Positions 24,201-39,200 of a stretch of 64,000 nucleotides of DNA are shown here, piece by piece. Source of the stretch: Leguminivora glycinivorella (taxonomy: Eukaryota; Arthropoda; Insecta; Lepidoptera; Tortricidae); NCBI RefSeq assembly GCF_023078275.1, contig NC_062998.1, positions 19,667,916 to 19,731,915 on the forward strand, in the 5' to 3' direction. The translations under genes and the position numbers were made by a program. The notes beneath the pieces were generated by a model. The model saw nothing but the letters and a program-made list of their open reading frames with translations. It did not search any database and was not told the origin of the DNA. Position 1 is the first letter of the stretch, and every line of letters begins with the position of its first letter.

Positions 24201-27200
24201 GGTGTACTGGAGCTCTGCGGGGCCCGCCGTGCGCTCACAGGCGCTCAAGGCCATCCTGCGCTGCGTCTACTACGCCGACGCAGCGCTGCTCCGACAAGTG
24301 CTCAAGATGCAGGTCAGTTTCCACTAACTTTTTTTTTTAATTTAGTACATACCTATTATTCATTGTTTTGTAAGTAGATATATCTTTTCTAAAACCAAAT
24401 AAGATGTAATTTATTTTGTTTGATGGTTTTCTGTTTGTGCAGGTGATATCGTCTCACATCGCGGGCATGATGGCATCGACGGACCTGCGCATTGTGGTGG
24501 GGTCGCTTCAGCTGGCTGAGATCCTGATGCAGCGTTTGCCCGAGGAGATGGGCGCGCAGTTCCGCCGCGAGGGCGTGCTGCACCAGGTGGCTCAGTTAGC
24601 CGAACGTACACCACCCTCCAATACGCCCAACCAGTCCCGCCAGCCTAAGCTTAAGGTGACCCTTATTTACTTCTGTCAATGGAGTTGGGAATTCAAATTT
24701 GTGTCACAGATTAACCATTAGAATTTCTCTTGACAGTTAAGGCTGTATATCGTTATAGGTCTTACTCATATCAAGGTTTTGTTAAATCAATACAATGCTA
24801 GTTTTCGTGATTTGACCTGTACAGTTGATTCTCGAATGCTGAATGAAATGTAAAATTCATTATATATGATTGACACTTTTATAGTATAAATAAAAAAGTG
24901 TTCAAATATATGAACAATGGTAATCCACCGCTATACTGTATGTAAGTGATATTTTGTGTGCAGTCCCCGGCGGCCAGCTCGCGCTCGAGCGCCGCGTCGA
25001 GCCCGCCCGCCTCGTCGTCCAACACCTCGCTGGACCACAACCTGTCGCTGGCCTTCTCCGCCTCCGGCTCCTTCATCAACTCTTCCATGCGTAACTATCC
25101 GTCTGACTACATATTAAACGTTACCTTACTTGGTTATTTATCGCGAGGATCTGTCGCAAACTTTCTGATCTGTCTGTCTAAATTGACTAGCTGGTTTTTT
25201 AGCGGCTCCACACGCTTTGCCACAAGCACCAGACACATGCCAAACACCAACGAACACTCATGGCATTGGTGACCGTGCCGGTACCTCGATGCAAAACACC
25301 GACGCCGGTGCCGATCTCTGACCAACTCAAACCAAAACAGTCAGCTGCCCATATCCACGTGTTTGTTGCTCGTGTGCGTTATCGAATTCTAAGATGGGGT
25401 TTATACAGCAAATAATAAGTAAAAATGAGTCAATTTTATTGCAGCTCCGCTTGGAAACGAGAGTAGCGGCCCCGAACCCGGGACGGCTGCGTCGGCCGCG
25501 CAGCCGCAAGCGCCTGCCGCAACGCACAGGTCAGTTGTGTTGCCCTTCTCGACCATATTCGACAGGTGAATAATACTTACACACTTCTGCATCCCCAAAT
25601 ACATTCATTATTTATTTATGTTTACGATTGGAATCGGGAAACCTAAATAAATAATGAACATGCAACCAACACGCATGAATACGGGTCTATCTAATGCATG
25701 CATTTGACAATGATACTGCTTATTTTGAAAGCAGTCTAAGTCTTTATTTTTTTAATCATGACGAAACAGAGACAAATGAAGACACTCATACAACAGACTT
25801 AATGCATAAATGCATAATAAATTTATTTTCTTTCTTTCTTTTTGTTCAATAAAAACTTCACACATTTTCGAGAACATAATTTAGTAATGTGTAATTGCCT
25901 TAAAGCTAACTATGGTGTTTGCCACAAACCTGAAATATATTTATTTATTTATTTATTTTATTTTTATTTATTATTCAAATAAGTTACACAGCATAACAGT
26001 AAAACCAAAGCACTGTGAAACTAAAAAATAAAAACAATAGGTATAAATATAGCACAACAGTAAAAATCAGACAAAAAAAAAACAATATTCTATTTAGGCA
26101 ATATATGAACAAATACGACTAAACACAAGGCATCGCCACGCTTAGCGAACGTGCTTGTTTGTCGAACATCCAGAGGGATGTTTGAGGAAAACAAAGGTTT
26201 TGGAAAAGGAAACGGACATGGATGCTATTCCAGTGACCAGCATCAGTGTCCAAGTGCCAAACAGAATAGGCAAATGCGTATCCACACGTACTATATTAAT
26301 TGGCTAACGAGTCGTACTCTTGCTACCGAGTTAGGCTGCTCTCATGTCACCATAGAAACACATTTACTCGAGTTGGGAAAAAACTACAAATACAGTGTTT
26401 GGATACCGCACGAACTTGATAGAGATCAACTAAACCGCCGTGCCGATATCTGCATACAACTTCTGTCTTTTCGCCGCACATTCAACTGGTTGGACCATCT
26501 TATCACTGGAGATGAAAAATGGGTCTTATATATAAATCACACACGCAAACGTCAGTGGCTAGCTCCAAACGAAAAAGGAATAGAGGCACCAAAACAGAGC
26601 CTCACCCGAAAAAAGTTATACTGTCCGTTTGGTGGGATATTCATGGTATTATTCACTGGGAACTCCTACCAAGTGGAATGACTGTTACCGCATCAGTATA
26701 CTGTAATCAGCTTGAAAATTTAAACCAAAAAATCTGTCAGAATCGTCCACAGCATGCTAAAGTTTTTTTCTTACACGACAATGCTCGCCCACACATTGCA
26801 AAATAAAAATTACAATAAGCGAATAATGTCAGTGTTAATATGTGTGTTATTATGTCAGGTCTGCGAGCCCGCTGCAGCTGGCCGAGATGCTGAAACGCAA
26901 GCGCGCGGTGAAGCGGTCGGGCGGCGCGCCCGCGCGGCACGCCCGCCGCCGCGACGACGCCGCCGCGCACAGCTCGCACGCCGCGCCGCCGCACCACTCG
27001 CACCAGCTCCACCATCAGCACACTGCCACTGCTCACAGTACGGACAACCCAATCCTACTATAACAGTCTATTAAGACAATTCTGCCAACAGAAAAAGGGG
27101 CAAATTTTGAAAATGTTGCCACAAAGGGTTTACTTTCCATTGCAAAATTGAATTTTGTGCTTTTCTTTCTACTTACAACGTTGTGAAACAGAGAATATTA

Positions 27201-30200
27201 CAGTTCTTTGAGGAATGCTTGAAATACTAGACGAGCATGTCAATGAGACAATGTCTTCGCTGATTATTGTTTTAGTCTATCCATTCTGATATAGTTCATA
27301 TTTACTTGAGATGACGTGCACTACCTTGACTCTTCGTGGTCAGTGGTTAAGCCATTTGTGTCATAAAACAGAGGTAAAAATATTCTTTACAATATCAAGT
27401 TACACTACCTACTAACGAATTTCTAATCTGAAGCGGAAAACTGATTGTTCGAGTCTTATAAAGTTTTGACTTGACTGTAAATTCTGGTCAGGTTCAAGCG
27501 CTGCCGCGTCATCGCGGTCCACTAGCCGCGTGGGCGCGTCCAAGACGTCCTCATTCCTGTCTTCGCTCAACCCGTCGCGCTGGGGCCGCTCGCCGCACAC
27601 GCACAAGGACACCGGCCTGCTAGCCTCCCCGCACTCCTCCGCCAACCTTACCGTTCAAAACAAGTGAGTCATTGTTTATACACTTTATTCTACCATTCAC
27701 GCGCAATCATGACTAACTGGTCATCGATCCTGCAACCCAATGAAAAAATGCTCCTAAGATATTTTACAAGGTTGTTTTCAACCATATCTTTCACATGAAT
27801 TATAGCTTCAGGGACGATAAGCAAATGTTTGTTTAACTAATTATGCGGTATTAGCACCAAGATTGATATACAGGATACTGAGGCTTTTTGTGCATTAGCG
27901 AGAACGTATAATAACGACATGCATTTGCGAATTTGTGTTATAAATGCTGTACTTTGTAAGTAATAATTATTCTCATTGATTGAACAAGTATGTCTAGAGA
28001 GTCTGGTGGAGAGGAATGGATACAAGTCAAGTCAGCGCTTGTGTATACTCAACAACTGTTGCAAATATACCAACCAATGTTCGGACTGACAAGAGAATGT
28101 AAATCAGCAGTTAAGCGAGTTGTGTATTACGTTACTCTTAGGATATCATATGAGATCATATAATGAATGTGCACTATGCGAGATGAAAATTAATAGATGG
28201 ACCATTTCTTGAAAACTAGTCGAAGATTCTTGAACTGTTTTTATTTGCATACTTACGTATGTAAATAGGCGGACAAAATGCAATATTATGAATCTTATGA
28301 TGCCATAAAGCTGATCTGATGTTGACTACTGGAGAGTGACATGGTCACTGTGTAAAGTGAATATTTGTCAATTTTATTTTTTATTATTTATTTATTTTAC
28401 TTAAACACCACAAATTACATAATATTTTTTAAAAAGTATCGCTAAACCAGCAAGGTTTGTCTCGATACTCCATTCCGCAAGGTAAAAAAAAAAAAAGAAA
28501 CTAAATAAGTGCACTACAGATAAATACTTACATCCTAAATAACATACTTAATACTGAGCGCGTCACGTTATCAGTATGACACCGGCCGGCCGAGCAAAAC
28601 AAGAACCGGTCAGCCGTAGGTACGTGATACAGGCTGCTCCATTTATTACAAATGAACTATTTTTTATCAGTTAAAATTATTTAATTGGTTAAGCATTTCT
28701 TTTTTAAGTATATTTGCTATATTAGTTGGTGTTAACTTATCTCTACACTGTGTAGGTAACTTATTAATTAAATCTGGTATAATATAATCTGACGTTCTCC
28801 TGCCATAAAAATTATTAAATTGTGGTTTCCGAAGCATTTGGTTTAACATGTGATATTTAAATTTAGTGTGAATCGGAAGGACCTTACAAAATTTAAATAG
28901 GTCACTATCACATACAACCTCTTCTTTTATTTTATGAGGTACTATTATCTTTAAGAGCCTGACTTTTAGCCTATATATTTTGTCTAGGTATGATTTAAAA
29001 GTGCGACCATAACTACTTAATCCATAAGAAATGACGCTATCCACAAGTGCATTATAAACATCGAGTCTAATATGATATGGGATCCTATTTCGTAGAATAT
29101 ATATTTTTGCCATTATTGCTCGTAACCTAGTACACACTGAGTCGATTTGGTCTCTCCAGTTGAAGCGGTTGTCAATTATAACACCTAAATATTTGTGTTT
29201 ACTAACTTGTTCCAGCGGCATACACTTGCAATTTTGATCAATATTCGGTAGCATGTGTAGACACTGGTGGTCGTGCCCTATGATCCTGACTTCTCTTACC
29301 GATCTTGATTGACTTGAGTGTATATGAAGCAGTTTGGTTTTATCTGCAATGTGAATATCATTGTTGCTATGCGAATATTAATTAATTTTCATTGTTTCTA
29401 AATAAACCAACCAGAAGTTATGTTGATTCTTTTGCTTTTTTTCGTTTGCTATTAGTAGTTTTTCTTAACTATGGGGACCAACAAATCACACTTTATATGC
29501 AACTTGGGAGACAAAATAATCTGTTATAATTTATCACGCACATAAAGAGAAACCTGGTAACCAGTTCATATGTAACAAATATGTAAGATGTCTTCAAATT
29601 GGTAACAACTTTTACCTCCTGTTTTATTTCATTGTGCAGAAATTGATAAAAATCCAATATTTTGATTAAATCTAGCTGATCAGATCTTAGGAACTAATTA
29701 TTTAACAACACAACCCTATGGATTAGTTAATTACATAAATATTTATATTATTTTATTTTACATAGTAACAGATTAACCGTTTCAGTGCAGTTTTTTTGCA
29801 ACACATGTAAATACTTCAGCGAGGGCATTTATATAAATATTCTAATGGGTTAAGAACCGTTAATTTAACCTTGAAAAATACCTGCGTGCTCATAATCGGC
29901 GATTTCTTGCTTTTTTATAACATTGTTTCTACGTTACTTTGCTTGTATCTTATTTTCAACCACTGACACTGCAGCCTAGTACTTATGTAAATTACATCAA
30001 TCCGGCTCTTTTATACATGTTTTGATATACCTATTGTCAGCTTCATACAGGTCTAGACAGTCGCGTGAAATTGTTAGACGAGTGATTTTTTGTTCCACTG
30101 AAAGGAGCTTTGGAACCCATCTCGCCGACACCTTGGAAAACCCTAATTCGTTGACTATAATGTTTTGAGTTTTTTCATAGGAGATGCCTACGATGTCGGC

Positions 30201-33200
30201 TATTTCTCTCACTTTTAACCGTCGGTCTTGGATTATCATTTTGCATACAGTTGCCACATTATTTGGATTGGTCGCAGTAGTTGGCCTCCCGGAGCGAGGG
30301 TCATCTGCGATACTGACTCGTCTCCGCTTGAATTCAGCTGCCCACTTTTTTACCATCGTATATGATGGATCGGATTGCCCTAATGTACACTGCATATCTT
30401 CATAAATTTGTTTCGCAGTCAATCCTTTTTTATGAAGATATTTAATTACATCACGTTGCTCCAAATTGTCCATTGTGAAAAAACTGCTTACACGTATTTT
30501 TAAATGAGAGGAAAAACTTATTTTAAAATATTGCATAAATTTTAATCTTGACATACTTACATTACATACAGATTTCTACTTATTATTGTTGTGTTGTCAG
30601 CTATTAGCAATTGATTTTCTTATACTTTGCATCTGCTCATGTATTTTATCCAAAGCTACTTTTTCTTACTTTTTATTGGCCTTGCCTTGCGCTAGTGCAC
30701 CTTAATATTCCTAATATACCTTAATAAAACAATGCCTTTTCGGTTTATTATTATTCTAAATTCTTTTTACTTTGCATACGTTAAACACTGTATATGCGAT
30801 TGTCCATTCTGCTAAATGAGTGCGCAATAATAACTGTCTACGTCGTCTTTTATTCAAAAATGGTTTAATATCTTTCACATATTTTACCCTTTTAAATGGA
30901 TTTCATGGTTACCATTACCGAAAAGAAAATCCCAATTTACCCAATTAATTACTAATTTATACCATAAAATTAACCGGCGAACCCGAATTAACGATATTAT
31001 GCTGCACATACTTAACGCTTCAACAAAATAAATGTAGCATAATAATTAATAACGTTCTCACCGACCTTTATTTGCACATACTGTTGCATAACAAGATGTG
31101 GTCGTCAGTTGTTTAGTTAAGAGTGTGGTGTGACATATATCCGCTATATTTATCCAGAGAGAAAGTCCGCGAGTGGATCCAGTGGACGGCGGCACGGCTG
31201 GTGCGCGAGTGGGGCGCGTTGGGCGGCGGCGGCGGCGCGCTGGACCAGCTGGCCGCGCTCGCCGGCGCGCTGCCGCACGCGCCCGCGTCGCAGCGCCGCG
31301 CCGCGCTCGAGCAGCTGCGCGACACGCTCATGCAACACGACGTCTCACCCTTCGAGGTATGCAATACGATACGATTATAAATGGGGCCTACTAACACGGC
31401 GTGCGAGATCGCATCCATTTTTAGTCACATTGCGGTCTGTTGAAGTTACAGCTCAATAAATACACGCACCGCATAAGTGGGCCCCGAGCCGGCTCCGTAC
31501 GACGCTTCTATTAAATAACCACGTAACTACATGTGCATTACGTGCAAGCAACTAATTAACAAGGTAAAATAAATCAAAGTTGTGGCCATCACAGTAAATG
31601 ATATAGCCGTTATAGCTAATATACGATTAATCGATTATATTACAAAATAGGCGGCATAATTAGGCCGGTATTAGCACTTATCAGCTAATACCGGCGAACG
31701 CTGTACCCACATATTTAAATATGATTTTATTGCATGTTTCGTTTATATAAATTTTGTATTCATACATTTGTAAATAATACTTAAGTAAGACTGTTTTGTA
31801 TTTCTCTAAGTTAAGTGAATGTTATATTCTTTTTGGAGAAATAAATTCTTAAACCATAAACCATAAACAGTCAGTAATTGTAATTATGTTCTCGAAGAAT
31901 TATTGATGATAAATTGCAGTAGATAAGTCAGTCTATGACACCCTGTGAGGACATACAACACGGTGATAATGATATTAAGAGCAAAGTAGGTAAATGTTGC
32001 TGTTTCTTTCAATCATGATAAATCTCAATTTATCATCTTCGTCACCTATCAGGAAGTAAAAGCTCGGCTACATATGCGCGTTTTGAGAGCGTAGCGTCAG
32101 TGGAGCGCAATGATAGCGGTGCGCCGGACGTCGGCGGGAACTAACGAGCGCGGATTGTTACGCTATCAAAATGCTCGTATGTTTGGCCGAGGCTTAATAG
32201 GTGTTCCTGAGATTGATATTCAGTTGTGTAACAGTGTTTTGTTTGTCCAGGTGAACCACTCTGGCGTGCTGGGCGCGCTGCTGCAGTACCTGACGGGGCT
32301 GGACGACGCCACGGTGGCGGCGGCGGTGGCAGCGGCGGCGGCGGGCGCGCGCGACCGCGACGGCGAGGGCGAGGGCCGCGACGCCGACCAGGTGGCCGCC
32401 TGCGAGGAGCGCCTGCGCCTCTTCCTGCACGTCTTCGCCGACATGCCGCTAGTGCCCGAGTAAGATGATCCCACGACATAATCATTCACATACACGGTGT
32501 AACATGAGGAAAAATTGTTTTAACAGCGTATTAAAAATGATCACGTTTTTTATTAGACTAAAACCTGATTTCGATGATACATTTATGATGTCGATGATGT
32601 CATACTAGGGGGCGTAATTTAACTATCTATCTGGATAGATATCAAAATCTGACAAGTAAGACATAAAAAGTAAGTTTGAAGTAAAAAAGACACAAAATTA
32701 ATTTTAAGTACTAATAGCTAGTTTTAACCCTCAATAAAAAATCAAAAAGGTAATCACGTTCTATATCCCGGTCTATATAAGTCTATTGAAGTGTTAATTT
32801 TACGAATAACTAAAAGTTTTATGTGAAAATAGGTATGTACCTCTCAAAAATAATATTTTTTTGTGTAATTTACTGAAATTGAAATAACAATTTTACCCTT
32901 TCTTTTAGTCCCAGATATCTCAGTGGTTAAATCTTGTGGGTTCCTTATGTTACTCCGTGTATAGTTTGTTTTCATACTGGCTCATTTCAAACATAGACAG
33001 AGAGAATCATATAATCTTACAAATTAAAAAAAAGTAAAATTTTAAGTGTATAATAATGTAAAATAATGGTCAAAAAGTACAATTTCGTTCAGCTATTAAA
33101 CAAATTGGTGTGACTCTATCAATGCGAGGAACAATGATAAGAGACGACTCACAGTGGTGTAATATTACAGTGTCGGCGAGTGGTCGGACAGCGGCGCGCT

Positions 33201-36200
33201 GCTGGGCAGCGGCGGCAGCGCGCTGGCCGCGCTCGTGGCCAAGGTGAACGCGTGCGTGTCGCACCTCGAGCAGTTCCCCGTGCGCGTGCACGACCTGCCC
33301 GCGCGCCCCGCCACCTCCGCGCTCAAGTTCTTCAACACGCATCAGCTCATGGTCAGTCTACACTAACTAAGTGCCCTCTTTGAGCAACAACAATGAAGAT
33401 CTCTCATAACTATTATTCGGACGGTTCCGGATCATTTCTAACAACACAAGGTGCACTTTGTAGGTTGCCACCAGTAGTTGGAAATAAATACATAATAATA
33501 CAATACAATACAATACTCTTTATTGCACACCTCACATAGTTTACAAGTAATGCACAAGAAACAAAAACAAATTAAACAGAGGTAACAACAGGCGGTCGTA
33601 TTGCTTAAGAGCGATCTCTTCCAGACAACCTTTGGGTAAAAATAAATAAATAAAAAATATTTATTAGTTAAAGTCTGTGTGGAAAGAAAATTATCATGAA
33701 ATTTATATACCTATAATGGCCCCATATTATTTTTCCGGACATACATTATCCAATTTTTTAATATTCATTCTATGATTAAACTAAAATGTATATTTTATTA
33801 CAGTGTGATCTCAAACGCCACCCAAGTTGCACTAATCTCAAGCAATGGAAAGGTGGTGTCGTACGGATAGATCCGCTTGCCTTAGTTCAAGCGATAGAAA
33901 GGTAAGATTCACTAGTGTGGTATATTATTTGTTTCTTAAGTCAGTCCAAGGTAACTTTGCAACGATGTTAGCACAAACTGCGAATTGTAACTGTCTTAAA
34001 TTCACAAAAGTTTCACGTTTATATCAAACAGTCTGTATCAAAATCTCTGCCTATATAACTTAATCAGATGTTATTTAGAAACAAAAATATATTACACTTA
34101 ACTAAATATCTATGTGGCCGCCGTGTGTGGATTGTGAAGTGTGTTTGTTTGTCGTCAGATATCTAGCACAACGGGGCTACGCCAGCGCGCGGTCGCGCGA
34201 CGGCTCGACGGCGGCCGCGCAGTCGGACGACGAGGCCGGCTCCGACGACGACGTCGAGGACTCGCTCGCCACGCCGCCCATACACCAGCCCACTGAGTAC
34301 GAACACTCATTTACTACTATCACTGCCAACGTTTTCAGGCTCCTTTAGACGGCACACGAACTTGGAAGCAAATTTAGTTATGTTCTGCCAGGCAATCATT
34401 GCCGCGCATGTTTTATCATTTACCGCGCGACCATACTTACCTGGCAGGACTATTAACGTAATGACGTTACTTTCAATTAGGCACATCATGCAAGTTCTTA
34501 CAGCGTGTCCGCACGTTCCTAATTTGAGGAGTGTCTTTTCAAAAGGGCTTATTTCCATTTTTTCTTTTTTTTAAACTATGAATGTAGTTTTTTTTAGTAT
34601 AGAAAATTACGTGTTGTTTTGAGATTAAAGCTCGAAAAGTCTCGCCCTGATCTTTAAAAAAAAGAGTAACATCAAAGTTTAGAACACATTTTGAAAAATG
34701 TGTAATGATTATTTATGTGGATAAACCAATGTATGTAGTACATACAACAACATTGATATCAACTAACTTAATACAAAATCCAAAAATTAAATAAAACTAT
34801 TTTAAAATAATAACGTTTACGCTACGAGGCCACAACAAAAGGGCTTAATTCCCAAAAGTTCGCATCAAAAGTGCTTAATTCTCAAAAACATATGGTAATT
34901 AAATATTTATTTAGGTACACATGTTACGTTTGATGTAATCATAGCATTAACGTCAACTTACAATATTACAATTTTGCAAATTAAATATTAATTTCAAAAT
35001 CAATTCCGTGGAATTATGTTTTTCTCGAATTCCCAAAAAAAGTTCAAAGTGGAAATAAGCCCTTTTGAAAAGACACTCCTCATTTGTAGTGGAAAATGAC
35101 TACAAATAGAGAGTATTTACATTATTTATAACTGTCTATTACAACCCATAACTGATACTTATAAAATATATTTCTCACTTAGTAAAACAAGTTTAGCAAA
35201 ACTATTTTATGTACGTTGTTAACCTTTGTAATGTGGTGACATAAAATAACATATTTAATGGTATTTTCCAAACACTACAAAACTTACTAAGAATATTCCT
35301 ATGTATTTGAAAAATTTGCACATTTTATATAATATATGAAGGTCACAGAGGCACTTACACGATTCGTAGACTATGTCTACCTGTTTTATAAAACGTTTTT
35401 AAACATGATATGTTGCCGTTAGCACGGATCACAAGCTGGAGTTCCTGATCGGCGACACGGTGCTGCCGTACAACATGACGGTGTACCAGGCCGTGCGCCA
35501 GTTCGGCGAGCAGACGGACGCCGACACCGACACCGAGACCCCGCTCGGTGAGTTGCTCACCCTTTCCTATGTCACTTACATCAATTTATCATTGGCTCCC
35601 AAAATATGAAGAAATTTTAGATGCGGGCAGCGGGCTAGATTTATACCAATAATGCATTTTTACTACAATGCTGGCCATCTCACATACTATTTTAAAAGAC
35701 CGGCGGCGGGCCGGATACAATCCTTTCGTGGGCCCGACATGGCCCGCGGGCCGTACTTTGCCTACCACTGAACAAGTCGAATGAAAAACTATGCTTACCC
35801 CTTCAATATCATATGGCTTAATATCCCTTACTCTCAAATGTGTTAATTATTACTGGGGTCATAAAAAGTTACAATATTAGACTATACAGGTTAGTTAAAA
35901 CAATCAAACAGTGCAAAATGCTGCAATGCAAAAGTTTATAATATAATACAAATATGTTTTAATAAAAGTTTGATTACCTTCTTTCAAAAACACGGTTACT
36001 GTTTGCATTTTTTAACCGACTTCAAAAAAGGAGGAGGTTCTACACAATGACTAAATAACTATGCATATTATCAAATTATATAAAAAAAAACTTGTAAAAT
36101 TCTTTATACTGTCATTATGACCTTCTTGTAAATATTTTCGTTTGATGTGATATGCAGCGAACGCGGGCATCTGGGTACAAACGCACACGATCTACTACCG

Positions 36201-39200
36201 CGCGGTGGAGGCCAGCGAGCCGCCGCGCGTCGACAGCACCGCCTCGCGCAAGGGCAAGGGCCAGCCCACCAAGCTCTCCTCTCGCCGCAAGCCGGACGTT
36301 CTGTGGAACGGTAGGAAACATTCTCACAATCACAGCTTACTCGATTTACCCTAAGGCCGACAGTCCACTATCATGCTATAGGCAACATGCCGTCCTTTTT
36401 CTTCACGTGGGAAAAAGGGAGGCATGCAGACCTATGATCATATTTCTATGGAAGACATATGATAGTGGACTCTTATAGCCGGATCCACACAGAGCGAGGC
36501 ACGACGTGAGACCTGCTTCAACCAGAGGTAGTGCGTGCGAGTTGCTCGGCTGAACAATCTGCCTTGCCTTTGGACGTTTGCCTTGCGAGCACGTTGCCCC
36601 GCTTGGTATGGGCTCGCCTATTCAGATTATAAACAAATAGATAGTTGTCTTAGATCAATGTTTTGAGTGAATTATTTTTTGGTGAAGCCATATGAAATTG
36701 ATAATGTATTGAAAGATGGAGTGGTACCAACGCGCGAATCACCGCTGGTGATGATCCTGCGGTCGCCGCTGCTGGCGGGCGGCAGCAGCGGCGGCGAGCG
36801 CGAGGTGAAGGACGCGGCGCTGCCGGCGCTGGCGCTGCTGCGCGCGCTGCACGCGCTCTCGCGGCACTGGCCCTCGCTCTACCGCGCCGCCTGTCTGCCC
36901 GACCACCGTCCGCTAGTGCCTAACGCTGACTTCATCAATGCCAAGGTACTTACCGCTTATTTATTCTCTACAGTCCGTTTCACGAAAGCTGCCCATGGAA
37001 TTAACAAAACTTTGATTGTATGATTGAAACCTGTATCGATATGTATATTTTAGTGCCAGCTTACAAGACTGACCTGACCTGTACTTACAAGACTTTTAAT
37101 AACGCAAGGAAGATGATAATTGTATATTTAATTTCATGTAATTTTTTGTGTTTTTAGCTTGCTGCCAAAGCCAACAGACAACTTCAAGACCCCTTAGTTA
37201 TAATGACAGGAAACCTTCCGCCTTGGTTGAAAAAGGTTGCATATGCGTGGTGAGTATTATTTGTGTCAATACAGAGACAAATACACGGATGTTGAAATTT
37301 ATCATTTAATATACAGTGTGTGTCTACGACCCGGGCTTTTATAAAAACTGATGATAATATGCTTCGTTAACAATCGTTTGCACGTATTAGTAAATCATAA
37401 TTATGTTAATTAACGCCACAATTAAATTTTCTAAATCCTCAACTTAAATGTAGTAGACGTACTGTGTAATTGTCGTAATTCATATCGTTTATTCACTTGG
37501 TACAAGGCATGTCGTGGTACGGGGGTGAAAAACTGTGATAGCTAGCGTAGAATGTATTGTTGTCCTTTTCAATGCGTTTGTGTATGGAGGTTTTAAATTA
37601 GCTGAACAGTTTTTTATTAATTATTGACGTTACAATTTCAAAAGTCTTTACGTCGGGTTGTCAAACTACAAAAGTAAATTATGTCAAATGTGTTATTCGT
37701 TTTTATGCAAAATGGTTTACGATGCACGGGAATTATCCGATAAGCTTCTAATTTACGGCGAAACACGCGGAAATGCAGCTCACGCCTTAAGACTTCCCAA
37801 ACAGAGAACATCCACACAACGCTCGAGTAATAACAGCGGCTCTACAGCGAGTGCGTGATAATAAGCCGATAGTTCCTGGTCAGCCTGAAGGGGCTATGAA
37901 CGCAATTGTGCCAGTGCAAGTTGAAGAAAGGATTCTGAGTCACTTTAGGCAGAATAAACAGAGTTTAGCTGAATTAAATTTAAATGATAGGTTAGTATTT
38001 AAGTTTTGTTGAATTTGTAGATAATAAAGTTTTTATCGAACATGTACAAGTGCTTTTAATTTGCCGTAGTTATCTTAAGTGCAGTTATACTTGTATCGCT
38101 AACTCTTGAAATAGATACCTACTCTACATAATAATCAAAGTATCTGTTGACTGACATTTACACCTAGGTACTTGTCAAATTACTGTGCTTTACATTTCTG
38201 GCAATTAAAATTTTGTTAGAAAGTTAACAAAGTCTAAAATTTAGTTTATAAATAAAATTAATATCATGGTTACATTATAAATATACGTTATATTAACCTC
38301 CTTTAAAAAAAGCCAGGGTTGTAGACACACACTGTATTTTAGATATAGACGAGAACTTAAAACGTTTTTTGTTTCAGCCCATTCATATTTCCGTTCGAAT
38401 GTCGTCACTTATTGTTCTACGTGTTGTCGTTCGACCGCGACCGCGCGCTACAGAGGCTAATCGAAGCGGGCGGCGAGCGCGGAGGCGCGGCAGCGGCGGG
38501 CGGCGCGGGCGCAGACACGGAGCGCGTGGCGCCGCGCCTCGACCGCCGGAAGCGCACCGTGCAGCGGCAGAACGTGCTGCGCCAAGCCGAACATGTTATG
38601 CACGAGTTTGCGCACTCTAAAGCGCTGCTCGAAATTCAATACGAAAACGAAGTGGGCACCGGTCTCGGCCCTACCCTAGAATTTTACGCGCTCGTCTCGC
38701 AAGAGCTCCAGCGCGCAGACCTTGATCTCTGGCACGGTAGCGAAAACTTTAAACAGAAGCCGCACTCGTTCGGCGGAGAAATAGTGAAGAGTCAGCCGCC
38801 CATGGTGACCGACCGGTCGTCCGCAGAAGTGGCGGCGCGGCTGGCGTCGTCCGTGCGCGACGCGCTCAGCCTGAACGAGGAGCGGTCGGCGGAGCCCTCG
38901 GAGCTGGAGAAGGAGACGTCGATCCCGTCGCCGGCGCCCGACGCCACCTTCGTGTCGTGGCCGTGCGGCCTCTTCCCCCAGGCCATCGGCCGAAACGCGC
39001 GCGCGTCTCATCTCTCCCGTGTCAAGGCCAAATTCCGCTTTTTAGGCAAATTCATGGCTAAAGCTGTAATGGATTCACGAATGGTACGTTGTTTGCATAT
39101 TAACCCTTCGTATGCCACTGTCAAACATTTGCTAAATTTAATTTAATTTGTTAATAAAAAATGTGCTGGAATAGTAGTGTGTGTTGTGATGCAGGTGGAC

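Larger units (their letters stand above)
27664..31157. other. TRIP12 intron 12 with two transposon remnants
   Basis: Holds a 5'-truncated non-LTR element (28375-29345, minus) and a mariner N-terminal fragment (29997-30480, minus). The remainder is AT-rich with no gene. Confidence 0.5.
34297..35422. other. TRIP12 intron 17 with two MITEs
   Basis: Contains a short relative of the CGCGCGACCA MITE (34385-34449) and a 556-bp TIR element (34526-35081). The remainder is AT-rich. Confidence 0.5.

Noticed and set aside
32460..32465. Stop codon TAA ending TRIP12 after LVPE
   Set aside because: The TAA is part of the donor GTAAGA; splicing one base earlier joins exon 15 in phase.
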